This document shows, in pieces, positions 23,216-34,437 of a DNA stretch of 64,000 bases. The position numbers and the translations under genes were made by a program. The notes under the pieces were generated by a model, which saw only the letters and a list, made by a program, of their open reading frames with translations, was not told the origin of the DNA and searched no databases. This DNA is from Calliphora vicina (lineage: Eukaryota; Arthropoda; Insecta; Diptera; Calliphoridae). The stretch lies in NCBI RefSeq assembly GCF_958450345.1, contig NC_088780.1, forward strand, positions 126,618,226 through 126,682,225, given 5' to 3'. Every line of letters starts with the position of its first letter. Position 1 is the stretch's first letter.

Positions 23216-24980
23216 TTATTTCTAGAGAAGCTGTTTCCTTGAAATATTTCCTCGAAAGGTTTAAAAAATAAAAAATATTAGTTTTTTGGGTTTAAATTGA
23301 AAAATGGCGTTTTATTGCGTTTTCGTTTTCACTTTCCTACGAATTTTATGGCTGTGACAGTTAGTTTCAGCGACTAAAGAACAAAATAATACCCATCCAA
23401 AGCAAATTAATTTTTAAGGTCAGGTCTAATGTACATGAAAAAATATTAAGACATTTACTTTATTACATTATCATGATCATCATCTCGGCAAATCCAAAGA
23501 AAAACTAAGAGAATAGGTTGAAAACTATTATTTACTATGACTCCTACCAAGCCCAGCTCTACTTTGGGAATGAGGAAAAATGTTTACTTGTCTTTTTTTT
23601 GGTACAATTAAAACATTAGTTTTTTGGTACCATTGAATATTTTACTATTAAAACTAGTTTTCAATGCGAAAGTTTCTACATTTCTAAGTATGTTGAGTAT
23701 TTAATAATGTACTTAGTACCCAGAAAGTACCATTTTTCAATATTTATATTTTCTTGTTCCTCTACAACCATTCGCTGCTAAGAGTACGTACTATTATTAA
23801 GGCCACAAATGAGTCAAATTGTATGAAATGGAGACAACAAGGAAATATGTTTCTATTGTCTAACGCCCTTATAATCACAATTTTTCATATTTTTTTTCTG
23901 GTGCCGTTTGTCTTTGTTTGTTTATTTTCTAAAAACAAAAAAATATACACAGCAAATAAATAATGGCATCTCTGGTGTGTGGTAGTGGTGATGGTGGCTT
24001 GCAGTGTCCTTTATATTTTCGTCTGTTTATTTTTTGAGTTTTTTATAGTTTGCATTTCTTCTGTTGCTCCACAATCTCAACAAAAATATATGTCTCCTGG
24101 TCTTTTGTTCTTCTTAAGATGAAAAACATATTTTCATTTTTATTATACAATATATATATTTTTTCTTTATATTTTTGTCGTTACTTATTTGTCTTACTTT
24201 TTTTTTATTTTTTATCTTTTGTTGTGTTTTGTCTTGTAAAATGTGTAAATACTCTTGATGGTCGTAAAGCAATTTTCTACTTCAGAAACATTGCTGTTGC
24301 CTTTTTTTATTTTTGATATTTAATTTTTTTTAATTCCCTTCTAATTTCTTAAAGAATTTATGTCTTTTCTTTAGTTTATCTAAAGAATTTTGTTAAATAA
24401 TAAGAAGCTCAGCCTTGATGTGAAACCTGTTAATTCAATAATTGTTTGCTTATCGTGAAGTCCACACAGAATATATATTAGAGTGGCCCTTATGTTACAC
24501 TTTTTCGATTTTTTAATGTCCCTAGCAGAGGCCGCAAAAAGCTTGAAAAGTAAGCTTTTGCTTTGTTTTCAAGTTTTTTCGAAACCGATATCTCTTTAAT
24601 GAAAATACTGCTCTTGAGCTTTTTATCCACAACCACAATAAATTATGATGTTTTTGATTATTTAAAAAGATTTTAGCAATATTAAGCCAAATAAAAATAA
24701 TACTAAGTAAAAGTATGAAATAATTTATTCATATGTTTTTCTGTGGTCTTCTAAAAAAACTAAGGTAAATCTAAATACTCCCTCAATAATTCAAAAACTA
24801 AATGCTATTTTGTAATACTTGCATTCCTGGATGAATTATTTTCGGACCAGACTTTTAAATGCAGCTTAAAATCTTTAATATACTTTCATAAGTTTAAAAT
24901 ACTTATCAGTTTTTCTATTTTATTTGTGTACCTACACAGAGAAAACAAATTCGTAGTAGCAGCCGAATGATTCCGCCTTA

Positions 24981-25442
24981 AGCTGGGCTTCCGCATACAC
25001 CGTAATCAGCGCCGATAACGAAAACTGAAACTGACAAACGTTGGTGTTCGTCACCGTCTCGTTTCTGAATTGTTTTCGTTTTATTTTTTAATTTTGGATT
25101 AAGAATTCCATACATTTGCACCGAAAAAAAGTTCTGAACTGTTTTTCGGTGAAAATGTATGGAATTTCGTTTTCGGTGCCTATAACGGTGTATGCGGAAA
25201 CGTAGCTTAATAAAGAAAATTTATTTTTTTTATTTATTTTGATTTTCTTTAAATTTGAAATAAAAAAATAATGAAAATAATTTCGTTCCTACAGCACCGA
25301 AAACAACCTACTTAAAGTTGTTTTCGTTCCGGCCCCAAATGACAGGTTTTTCGTTACTGATTTCTGAAACGAACTTTTTTTCGGTGCAAATGTATGAAAT
25401 TTCGTTTTCGGTGGCGATTACGGTGTATGCGGAAACGTAGCT
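24981..25442. mobile_element. Palindromic element with a duplicated end, TTA target duplication
   Basis: The left end AGCTGGGCTTCCGCATACAC and the right end (complement AGCTACGTTTCCGCATACAC) are flanked by TTA (24978-24980 and 25443-25445). A second complete right end, 'gcggaaacgtagct', lies internally at 25194-25207, so a 227-bp palindromic unit is followed by another end. 'gaatttcgttttcggtg' recurs near 25162 and 25397. The 3-bp TTA target fits PIF/Harbinger-type elements. Confidence 0.8.
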
Positions 25443-25511
25443 TTAGTGACCAAATAGTACAGTTGTGACTACACAATTTTAGAAGTGTTAGCAACAGTTT
25501 GGTTGCTTTAA

Positions 25512-25735
25512 TCCTTCTGTTAGATTAAGCTCATTTGGTCCAATTAATCAATTGTTTCCTTTGTAATTTTTGAACGGTGCTATACATATACTGTTTTAGT
25601 TTTTTAGCTCACGTGGTCTTTTTATAAACCAATGCTATATACAAAAATACAACGTTCTGACTTAAAACAGGACTGCAAAAAATACAAAATTACGTATCTT
25701 AGGTTAAGGGACCATTTGGTCCATAGTATAATTTC
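25512..25735. repeat. Solo end of a piggyBac-like element
   Basis: The text follows the left end of the 17948-19614 element: 'CTTCTGTTAGATTAAGCTCA' for the terminus, 'catttggtcc', a similar A-rich middle, then 'cgtatcttaggttaagggac' and 'catttggtccatag'. It is about 220 bp long, with no opposite end and no coding part, so it is a truncated end fragment of a related family. Confidence 0.65.
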
Positions 25736-26078
25736 TTTGGTTTTCTTTGATTTTTTTTACATTTATTTAAAATAAAACAAGTATTTATTAGTTTGATATT
25801 ATTAAATATTTAGGCTCAAGTTCATTAAATTGATTTCCTTAGAAATACAATTTATTCTATTAAATTTTCATAATTCTAAAGAATACTCATTAAATAATAA
25901 TCATTAAACATGTATCACCGTGACCGGTGTTTTTAGCAAATTGCTTCATTGTTAGCTGACTACAGCAAAACAAAACAAGTAATAATACTAAAGAATACAA
26001 CTCTGATAAAGCTCGTAATTTTACGTCTAACTCAATCAAACTATAAACAGAAATAAGATTAAAGAAAGCTTTGATATA

Positions 26079-26306
26079 CAGTGAGCCTCAAAAGTTAGTA
26101 TACACCTACAAATATTTGAGTTTTTTTGTAAGATAATGAAAATCCTAAAATGTATTCATCGATTAAAATTTGAATGTTTCGGTTTGTTGGAGATTGAGTT
26201 GAATAATAGATTCCATTTTGAAAAAGTATTTAAGTCTATAATGATTTTCATGATCCTAAAAAAATCAAAAAATTCGCGGGTGTTTATTCACTTTTGAGGC
26301 TGTGTG
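26079..26306. mobile_element. Small TA-flanked element, 228 bp (complete copy)
   Basis: The ends CAGTGAGCCTCAAAAGT and (complement) CACACAGCCTCAAAAGTG are inverted repeats that continue into 'aaacacc'. TA flanks both (26077-26078 and 26307-26308). A second copy at 32782-34437 shares 'taatgaaaatcctaaa-t-tattcatcgatta' and 'tataatgattttcatgat' but carries an inserted foldback element. This is a typical Tc1/mariner-type non-autonomous element. Confidence 0.85.
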
Positions 26307-26699
26307 TAAGTTCTTTATTATATTTCTGTAAAACTGCTGAGTTAAATAGATGATATTTACAAGCGACACTTACATCGTCACAAAAGAATGCTGATGAGGG
26401 GGTGGTGACTAACCACGAAAATGCATTATATTCTGCCGTGTGTCTAAATATAACCTTTTCAGCATTCTTTAGAATTATGAAAATTTAATAGAATAAATTG
26501 TATTTCTAAGGAAATTAATTTAATGAACTTGTGCCTAAATAATTAATAACATTAATTAGGAAAAACGTTCGACAAAATAACCACTAATATTTATTAGTTT
26601 CTTTTATATGTTTTCTCAAATATAATTTAATTGAAAACACAAAAATAGTTTCAGGAAAAAGCAAATATTCTTTTTTTTTAAATTTCAATAATTTATTGT

Positions 26700-26905
26700 C
26701 GTAAATGATTTTTGGAAGTTGCCCTTATATGAGAGCCATGACGAATTATGGACCGATCGACATGAAATTAGATCGTGTCAATTACGATTATATGAAAGTT
26801 TTTTATGTTGAATTTTATGTGGACAACAACATTTTTAAGAGTTGGGAGCTATGACTAATTATGGAGCGATCATCATAAAAATAGCTAATTTTCTGAAGAT
26901 ACCTA
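26700..26905 (-). repeat. Reverse fragment of the 700-bp interspersed repeat
   Basis: 'gagagccatgacgaattatg' followed by 'gaccgatcgacatgaaatta' and 'gggagctatgactaattatg' are the complement of the repeated 'catggtgatcggtccataat / catagctccc' units in the 27921-28628 family. The ends are not preserved. Confidence 0.65.
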
Positions 26906-27339
26906 ATAAATTAAAGATATATGACCGGTAAAGTCTTATTTTGGAAGAACAGTTTCAATAGACTTCATCCTTGGGCCGAAAGAGTCCCAGCAAAAACTTG
27001 ATAATGACTTGCAATTACTGAACAGCTTACTTTTCAATGACTACATCATACCAACTGCATTACATATAAGTAGTTTAGTAATGGCTGGCATATAATCTGG
27101 CATAAGTACTTGGTTATGAACTGATTTGTTAAATTCAGAAATAATTTTTGTTGATTAAAATCTAATACAAATTGATGCCTTCTTGAAAACTTTCAAATAT
27201 TTTCCAAAAATATGCACATATGATATGAATGAGATGAAAAATAACATTTTGATGTTATACTTATTTAAGTCCCTAAGTTATTTATTTAAGTCCCGGTTTT
27301 TAAGTTATTTGGTGTTGGCAGATGTGAATGATGGCCCTG

Positions 27340-27622
27340 GCGAATGATCGCCCTTCTATATGCTCTTTGGATTGCAAAGAGAAGTCAATTGGTTACTTTA
27401 TAGATCCCATGTAATTTAGCGTGAATTAAATTGTCACTAAGTGTCCTTAGTTACCTGGAGTTTTTTTGAGTAATTCGTACAAATTGAGTTGATATAATTC
27501 TCATACAGTTTATTTTCTTTTTGCTTAAGTACTTGACATTCCAGATATATTATCACTTAATTGTCTCTTAGTAACCTAGAGTGTAGCCACTTGTTAAAAT
27601 AATTAGTAACGTAGCTAGTTAT
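27340..27622. repeat. 'actagctacttgactagtta' repeat, copy 2
   Basis: This is a degenerate copy related to 15530-15950 and 60120-60460, with shared 'gtcaattggttactttatag' and 'aataattagtaacgtagcta'. The element at 27626-27883 is inserted at or near its right edge. Confidence 0.5.
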
Positions 27623-27625
27623 TAA

Positions 27626-27883
27626 GTCCCGGTCCACATTGTAAAATATTTGCTGCAAAACATTTTTAAATTCTCTTTTGAAACTGCATTCGTGTCCACA
27701 CAGTGAAGTTTTGCTTTTAATTTTTTCACATTTCTGTACAGAACGAATACATTTGGATGACATACTCAACAAAAACTTCATGTACATGAAACAGAAGGGG
27801 TATACCTCTTTCCTTTTCTCTTTCCCCTTTCATCAAAAAATTCAAATGTTTTGCAGCAAATGTTTCACAGTTTGGATGGGGAC
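27626..27883. mobile_element. Inverted-repeat element, 258 bp, TAA target duplication
   Basis: The termini GTCCCGGTCCACATTGTAAA and (complement) GTCCCCATCCAAACTGTGAA continue into a shared 'atttgctgcaaaacatt', giving arms of about 45 bp. TAA duplicates flank it (27623-27625 and 27884-27886). Open frames on both strands here are by-products of the palindrome. Confidence 0.85.
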
Positions 27884-27920
27884 TAACAACGAAGGGAATT
27901 TAACCAAATAATTTGTATTT

Positions 27921-28628
27921 TTATACCCTACCACCATAGTGGGGAGCGTATTATGCGTTTGTGCAGAGTTTGTAACGCTCAAAAATATTGGTCTAACCTT
28001 AAAGTATACCGATCGACTTAGAATCACTTTCTGAGTCGATTAAACGATGTCCGTCTGGCTGGTTGGCTGGCTGGCACAGGTCGCAATTTTGAAGATATTT
28101 CGATCAAATTTGGTACATATAATGTTTTCGGCTCAAGGACCAAGCCTATTGAAGCTGGCTGAAATCGGTCCATTATTTCACCTAGCCCCCATACAAATGT
28201 CCTCGCAAAATTGGACTTTATCGGTCATAAATGTTTAGTTTATATATGTATTTCCAGAAATTTCGCTCCAAATTAGTTTTATATATACGAAATTCACGTC
28301 ACAAAATTTTGTTACGATCGGTCCATAATTAGTCATAGCTCCCATATAGACCCGCTTCCGAAAATCACTTTAACACGCATAAATCTCTTAAAAATGTTGG
28401 TATACACACAAAATTCACCATAAATAACTTTCATATAGACATAAATCACACGACCTAATTTCATGGTGATCGGTCCATAATTGGTCATAGCTCCCATATA
28501 AGGCCCACTTCCGAAAATCACTCAAAAATATAAATTATTGAAATTTTAAAAGAAAAATGTTTGTGCTCTTTTACTTAGTGTAGGGTATTATATGGTCGGG
28601 CTTGACCGACCATACTTTCTTACTTGTT
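27921..28628 (+). repeat. 700-bp interspersed repeat, intact-looking copy
   Basis: It begins TTATACCCTACCACCATAGT and ends GGCTTGACCGACCATACTTT + cttacttgtt. It contains 'gattaaacgatgtccgtctg' and three spaced units resembling 'gatcggtccataatt-gtcat' + 'agctcccatata', roughly 150-180 bp apart (28166, 28315 and 28468). Near-identical copies lie at 39464-40180 and 45262-46000. All are non-coding; the open frames they generate share peptides because of homology. I could not assign the transposon class. Confidence 0.85.
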
Positions 28629-28950
28629 TTTTTTTTTAAATTTTTGTGGTATATACTAAGTTTATTTCCAATATTTATAAGAATGAAATATTTAAAAGTG
28701 GCACCACTGAAACATGTATTTGAACAACAATGTCAGCTGGTTACCTTGCTGCTGCTGTTTCCAAGCTAATTAAGTATGTACCTGACTATACGGCGACATG
28801 CTGTCGTAAATGTGTTTAATGCATTATTTAAATGCTTGTTTTGTTGTTTTTGCTACTAAAATGAAAATCAAACAAAAAACATAGAATCTAAAAGATATTT
28901 ATTCGAAATATTTTCTGTGTAAATAAATCATTTTTCTTATCTTTCCATAG

Positions 28951-29194
28951 AATTTTGGGATTTCGTCGCGCCATGCCAGTGACTGGTCGTTTGTTAAACA
29001 TAACCACGGAAATTTACCAAGTAGCCGATGATAATTTATTAAAGACATTCTTTGTTTCGCCCTCTTCAAATTTATGCTTCCATGGCAAATGTTCATACTA
29101 CTGCGACACATCGCATGCGATTTGCGGTAATCCCGACATGTTGGAAGGTTCGTTTGCTGCATTTTTACCAGCTTTTGAACAGGCTGGCAGAAAG
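28951..29194 (+). CDS. FAM20C: FAM20C-like secretory kinase, internal exon b
   Basis: This exon encodes one split Arg codon plus 81 codons, beginning ILGFRRAMPVTGRLLNITTE and ending EQAGRK. It carries CFHGKCSYYC and, seven residues on, another Cys (CDTSHAIC). The 5-4-7 spacing of these four cysteines matches the two N-lobe disulfides known in FAM20C (human Cys362-378 and 367-371). The segment DMLEGSFAAFLP is the family's hinge/insert region. The acceptor is CTTTCCATAG and the donor AAAG|GTAGGT, leaving phase 0. The sequence favours the FAM20C branch over the FAM20B xylosylkinase branch, because of the GFRRAMPVTGR and SYYC forms. The Met of RAMPV would be a false start if read as an isolated ORF. 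The exon sits 21.1 kb from the previous exon and 29.1 kb from the next. A palindromic transposon begins only about 25 bp beyond its donor site. Confidence 0.97.
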
Positions 29195-29218
29195 GTAGGT
29201 GCACACAATATTCTACAT

Positions 29219-29540
29219 ACATATCGTTGGTCTCATGTAGAAAGGCTCTAACTCAATTAATTTAAAATTTACAGCAGAAGGTAAACAAGTAATAGAAACT
29301 GTATTATTAATATGTAGCTGTTTGTTTATGCAATTATATATCGAAATGTAAAAAGCCCCTAACTCGTGTTTTTTAAGTCGAGATTTTTTTATCGAAATAA
29401 ACAAAAATCTGGACTTACAAAAAAACACGAGTTAGGGCCTTTTTATTCCTAAAATTTGCGTGAAATGTATTGGAATCACTAAAAATTCAAATTCATAAAA
29501 ATGCGAGTTAGGCCCTTTCTACATGTGACCAACGATGCAC
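29219..29540. mobile_element. Double-palindrome element just past exon b
   Basis: The outer inverted repeats are 'catatcgttggtctcatgta / gaaaggctctaactc' (29220) and the complement of 'gcgagttaggccctttctac / atgtgaccaacgatg' (29508-29537). Inside, a second near-perfect palindrome (about 29350-29444) has arms 'aaaaagcccctaactcgtgt' and a loop near 29395. It starts about 25 bp after the donor site of exon b. No clear target duplication was resolved. Confidence 0.75.
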
Positions 29541-29634
29541 AGTGGGTTGAATGGTACTCAAAGTGGCGATTAATTCATAGAAGCCGTAGTTTTAAAATAT
29601 TATATTTTTTATTGATGAGTTATTATAAGCATTT

Positions 29635-30345
29635 TAGAAAAAAAAGGTTAAAAATATTTTTTTTTAACCCTTTAAGCGCATTATTGTTTTTTGGAAAAAA
29701 ACCTTTTTTTCACAATTTATGCTGTAACTTTGGAATGGAAAGCGATAAATTATTGAATAAAATTGGAAATTAAAGCATACTTAATGTGAAAATTCAAAAT
29801 ATAAATTTATTGTATGTATTTATATTAGTATAAATTTAATTTAAAATCCAATTTTTGTTTTACACAAAATTGTATAAATTTACAAATTTTTTCAAAAAAG
29901 TCATAAAAGAGAATATTATAAATTTTTGTAATGAACAATCATAAATCCATAAAAACACAGCACTTTAGAAAAAAAAAGTTTAAACTATTTTTTTTTTAAC
30001 CCGTTAAATGCATTATTGTTTTTTGGAAAAAAAGACCTTAGATCGCAATTTATGCTATAACTTTGGAATGGAAAGCGATACATTAATGAATAAAATTGGA
30101 AATTAAAGCATAATTCATGTGCTACTAAAATAATAAAATTATAAATTTATTATATGTATTTATATTAGTATAAATTTAATTTAAAATGCAATTTTTGTTT
30201 TACACAAAATTTTATAAATGTACAAATTTTTTTAAAAAAAAAGCCACAAAAGACAATATTATAAATTTTTGTAATGAACAATCATAAATACATAAAAACA
30301 CAACTTTAAAAAAAAATGTAAGAAACAAATGTTTTAACCCATTTT
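29635..30345 (+). repeat. Tandem duplication, period about 332 bp
   Basis: Two consecutive units share 'cattattgttttttggaaaa', 'actttggaatggaaagcgat', 'aataaaattggaaattaaag' and 'gtaatgaacaatcataaat', offset by 332 bp (29666 versus 29998). A third unit begins at about 30336 (ttttaacccattttg) and stops. No coding content was seen. Confidence 0.85.
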
Positions 30346-32781
30346 GTATCAGAATATGTTTTTTAGCAAGAGGAGTTCTTTCACTATAACTTAAATAAGT
30401 AAAAAACCTCAATAAACCCGCACGATTTTTTTTCTGTATATAGAAGCTAAAGTTCATATTTTAAAAGTATTTAATGGAATTTACCCTATCTCGCCCTGAT
30501 TTTTTTTAAACTCAATCTATATATCGAAAAAACCCCAATAATGGATAACTTTAAAAAAATCTTAAAAAATATTTCCAAAACATTTATCTAAACAAAAATT
30601 ATTTATTTATGTTCTCAAATACCTGAAGTTGATGGTTCCATTTTAATATTTCTACTTTTAACAGATTTAACAAAAAATATAAGCTCTCGAAATATCGCAA
30701 TTTTCAATTTTAACCACAGCACGCAAAATTTGTAAAAATTATTTGACTTTGACCGCTCACTGCCAATAAAGTATGTTACTCACAACTGTAATTTTAGCAG
30801 TTTGTAATGTATTATTTAATGCAATTTAACCCAATACAAAACATGACTGAAACAGATAAAGTTCAGCTTTTGAATTAATCGCCATTTTTGGTACATTTCA
30901 ACCCTCTGTGCGATGTATACAACATAAATATTTTGTAAATATTTACAATATTTACTTAAAAAAAAAAAACAAACAAACATTTAAAACTAAAATTTAAAAC
31001 CATTTTTTTGTACACTGTTTCTTAAAATATTCTTTGACCCATAAAGAAAACATACATATTTTAACATTCATTTGTATGATCGTATGTATGTAGTATTTGT
31101 GTGAAAAGTATTTCTGTGTAACATTTAAAGAATTTTTCTCATTCTTGTTTTTCTCTATTCATGTTGGTATATTGGGGCCATATATATAGATTATTTGAAA
31201 ATATTTTGGTTTGTTTATGTGCTTATGATTAATGACGACATTTGGGCCTAATTTTTCTTTTTTACTCTGTTTTAAGGTTTTACATTTTTTTTACATAAAA
31301 TTGTATAGTTTTTTTAGGTTTTTGTTAAAAAATGCTGTTCTTGTTTGCAGTTTGTATGGGCTTATCAACAGTTTGTATGTGTTTAGTTTTTTATACTTAA
31401 GTCCTGGTTACTCAATAATAATCATACTTCTAAGGGGATTTCTGCAGTGTTTTTTGTTTGTTCCTTTTCTTATTTCTGTGAAATATTACCACAGTTGAAA
31501 TGGTCAAGAATTTGTTTGTTTTTTAAGATTTAATATATTGTTGAATTGGTTGGTTTGGTTGGTTGGGCCAGCAAATATTTCTACAATATACGGTTACTTC
31601 TGACCTTTATGTTTCCCATAAACCAACAAAATATTAAGTATTTTCCTTACATCAATCAATGAGATTGTTGGTGTTATTGTTGGAAATTCTTATAAAATAT
31701 TATGTATAATTTAATATGTTTTATTTTTAACACTTGACTGAGTTTCTTTAAAACGTTGTGGAAATTTTTTGATTTAAAGCTACATAAAATCTCTGTCAAT
31801 ATGTGAGTTTAACACCTGCTTTTTTAAAGCTTTTCCATTTAATAGATTTAAAACATATTTTTATGTTTGCTATAAAATACAATATAATTTTATTGGTTTT
31901 CATTTCATTGTGCATATTTGAGAAGTCATAAAATTAGGTCATAAAAATTTCGATATATATATAAGAAAAAAGTAAAAATATTATCAGCAATATCATCTGT
32001 TTAATGGAGAAAAACATAGACAGATAGGTAAAATCCAGCATAAGACACATAGCATGCATTAACTACAATCTTAAACGAAGGCAATGAATACGTAGCTAGT
32101 AATAGAATTTGTTGGATTGTAAAAAAATATATTCAAAAGGTAATTATCTTGAATTTAAGACAATTTAAATTGAAAATACTGTGTTGCAATACGCGACATA
32201 TTACAATGAATTAAGGACCAGCAGCCAACATGAAGTTTTTGTATATATAAATCATTATTAAAATAAAAAAACAAGCAGTTCAAATTCAATTTAAGTTTAA
32301 TGTAATTTTTATAAAAATAAAACATAGTATTTCAAAAGTAATTTTTAATAGCATAGCACGGACTAATCAAAATATTTCTTGTAATTAATTTCTTAATATT
32401 TAAGAATCATTGACTAATCAATACGATGATGTCACAAATGTTAGTGATTTTTATTCGAACATCTTTGTGCAGTCTGGGTTACAAAATATGTACCTCTATA
32501 AGTAAAGGTTTGTTTACCTTGCAAATTAAATACCCTAGTTTAATTTTTGAGCAATATTTCCAAAATATTTAAAATAATTGGGGCTACAGTTCGAGCGAAA
32601 TCATCTTAAAAGATAAAGCAAATTGCCGTATTTGGGGTTCAGATAACCCACATGTGATTCTCGAAAATCATATACATTCATAACGTGTCACTAATTGGTG
32701 ACGGTTTTGGAAATGATGGATCAATGGGACCGATAAAGCTCTAACTGTTACTGTAACTTGATTGTATTATACTGATACATA

Positions 32782-34437
32782 CAGAGAGCCTCAAAAATGA
32801 GTAAACACCACAAATTACACTGTACAACACCAAACAAAATTACGAGATCCGACCAATAAATTTAGATAGAGGAGACAAAAAAAAAGACACGTGTATCGGT
32901 GTTTTGAAAGTTTACATCTGAATTTCTTTTGAGGGGGGGTTAAAGTTTCCCAACTCTGGCACATTCTTATTGTTAATAGGCATAAGAAACCATGTGATCC
33001 TTACATTTTAGGTATAAAATGTGTTCAGCAAATTTATGTAAAATTTTAAGGAGAACATTTCTTTAGAATACGTTAACCCTCTAAATCCTCATGGCATGGG
33101 TCTTTTTTTCCTTGTTTTAAAAAAGAGCAAAAAACACCATTAAAACAGGTATTTAAGGGGTTAAAATGTTCCGCAAAAATATTATCCGTAAAATTTTACT
33201 ATAAGTCCCTAAACACCAAAACGGAAAATTCAACCAGAATGTCACACAAAATAAAGCTTAGGTTAAATTTCGAATTTATTAAGAATTTTATTTTAAAGTA
33301 CCCCAAAAATTTAACATACGCACCCATTGAAGAACGCTTATAGCTGAAATATGCTGGACATCGTATGGTAATGAAGTGGAATTGCCTAGAGCTAAACAAA
33401 TTTAATTAATGAAGACTTCCAATCCAATTTCTTAATAAATACGTAATTAACAGTAAGCTCTCTTTTGTTGTGTCTTATTTCTGCCTTTCTGGTTGTATTT
33501 TCCGTTTTGGTGTATTCAGGGACTCATAGTAAAATTTCACGGATAATATTTATGCGGAACATTTTAACCCCTTAAATCCCTCTTCTAATGGTGTTTTTTG
33601 CTCTTTTTTAAAACAAGGAAAAAAAAGACCCATGCCTTGGGGATTTAGAGGGTTAACATATTCTGCAAAAATGTTCTTCGTAACATTTTACATAAATTTG
33701 CTGAATACATTTTATACCTAAAATGTTCTTTAGAATACAATTCTTAATAAATGCGAAATCAAACCTATGATCTCTTTGATTACGTCTAATTTCTGACTAT
33801 CTGGTTGAATTTTCCGTTTTGAGGTATTCATGGACTTATAGTAAAATGCACGTATAATTTTTTTGCAGAACTTTTTAACCCCTTAAATCGCTGTTTTAAT
33901 GGTGGTTTTTGCACTTTTTTAAAAGAAGGACAAAAAAGACCCATGCCATAGGATTTAGATGGTTAACATATTCCACAAAAATATTTTCCGTAACATTTTA
34001 CATAACTTTGCTGAACACATTTTATACCTCAAATGTAAGATTCATATGGTTTCTTATGAAGATTAACAATAAGAATGTGCCAGAGTTGGGAAAATTTAAA
34101 CCCCCCTCAAATGAAATTTAGATGTAAACTTTCAAAACGCCGATACACGTGTCTTTTTTTTTTTGTCTCCTCTATCAAAATTTATTGGTCGGACCTTGTA
34201 ATTTTAGAAAAAAATTGATTTTGTTGTATAGTGTTATTTGAGTTTTTTACAATAATGAAAATCCTAAAGTCTATTCATCGATTACAATTTAAAAGTTTCG
34301 GTTTGTTGTAGATTGGGCTGAGTAATAGATTTGGTTCTGAAAAAAAAGATTTAAGATTTAAGTAGGACTATAATGATTTTCATGATCTTTAAAAAATCAA
34401 CAAATTGACTGGTGTTTGTCACTTTTGAGTCTCTCCG
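32782..34437. mobile_element. Small TA element carrying a foldback insertion
   Basis: The left end CAGAGAGCCTCAAAAATGAG and right end (complement of cacttttgagtctctccg) match the termini of 26079-26306. The interior text at 34237-34430 also matches that copy. TA precedes it (32780-32781); the right flank now reads CA. Removing 32818-34233 plus one TTA leaves an element of about 240 bp, the same size as the complete copy. Confidence 0.85.
32818..34233. mobile_element. Foldback element with CAC/GTG ends, 1416 bp, TTA duplication
   Basis: The ends are CACTGTACAACACC and (complement) CACTATACAACAAAATC. TTA lies on each side (32815-32817 and 34234-34236), and the empty-site paralogue 26079-26306 reads 'acaaatatttgag' at this point. 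The arms continue as inverted repeats through 'ccgaccaataaatttagata', 'gacacgtgtatcgg' and 'acatttcatatg'-type text for roughly 300 bp. Inside, a block with 'ggggttaaaatgttccgc' is present at about 33090-33235, inverted at 33490-33660, and again at 33800-33970. No transposase was seen. Confidence 0.85.

Larger units (their letters stand above)
7815..28950 (+). other. 21.1-kb intron between exons a and b
   Basis: The intron is bounded by donor GTAAGA and acceptor CCATAG, with the codon split 2+1. It contains hAT, piggyBac, Tc1-like and TTA-target elements, listed separately. The following stretches show nothing beyond AT-rich unique or very decayed sequence: 8430-9130, 11220-13500 (except 11240-11400, where an about 63-bp segment with 'acaattgcaaacactcttgc' is directly repeated, and a repeat trace at 11479-11620), 14100-15520, 16100-17940, 20510-20900, 23220-24930, 25750-26070 and 26930-27330. 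Confidence 0.9.

Noticed and set aside
28899..29222. 107-codon minus-strand frame opposite exon b
   Set aside because: It is the antisense shadow of a well-supported conserved kinase exon.
28955..29251. Exon b read as an independent gene starting at its first Met
   Set aside because: The true coding part starts at the acceptor site 28951 in frame with exon a and ends at donor 29194. The tail YRWSHVERL is intronic.
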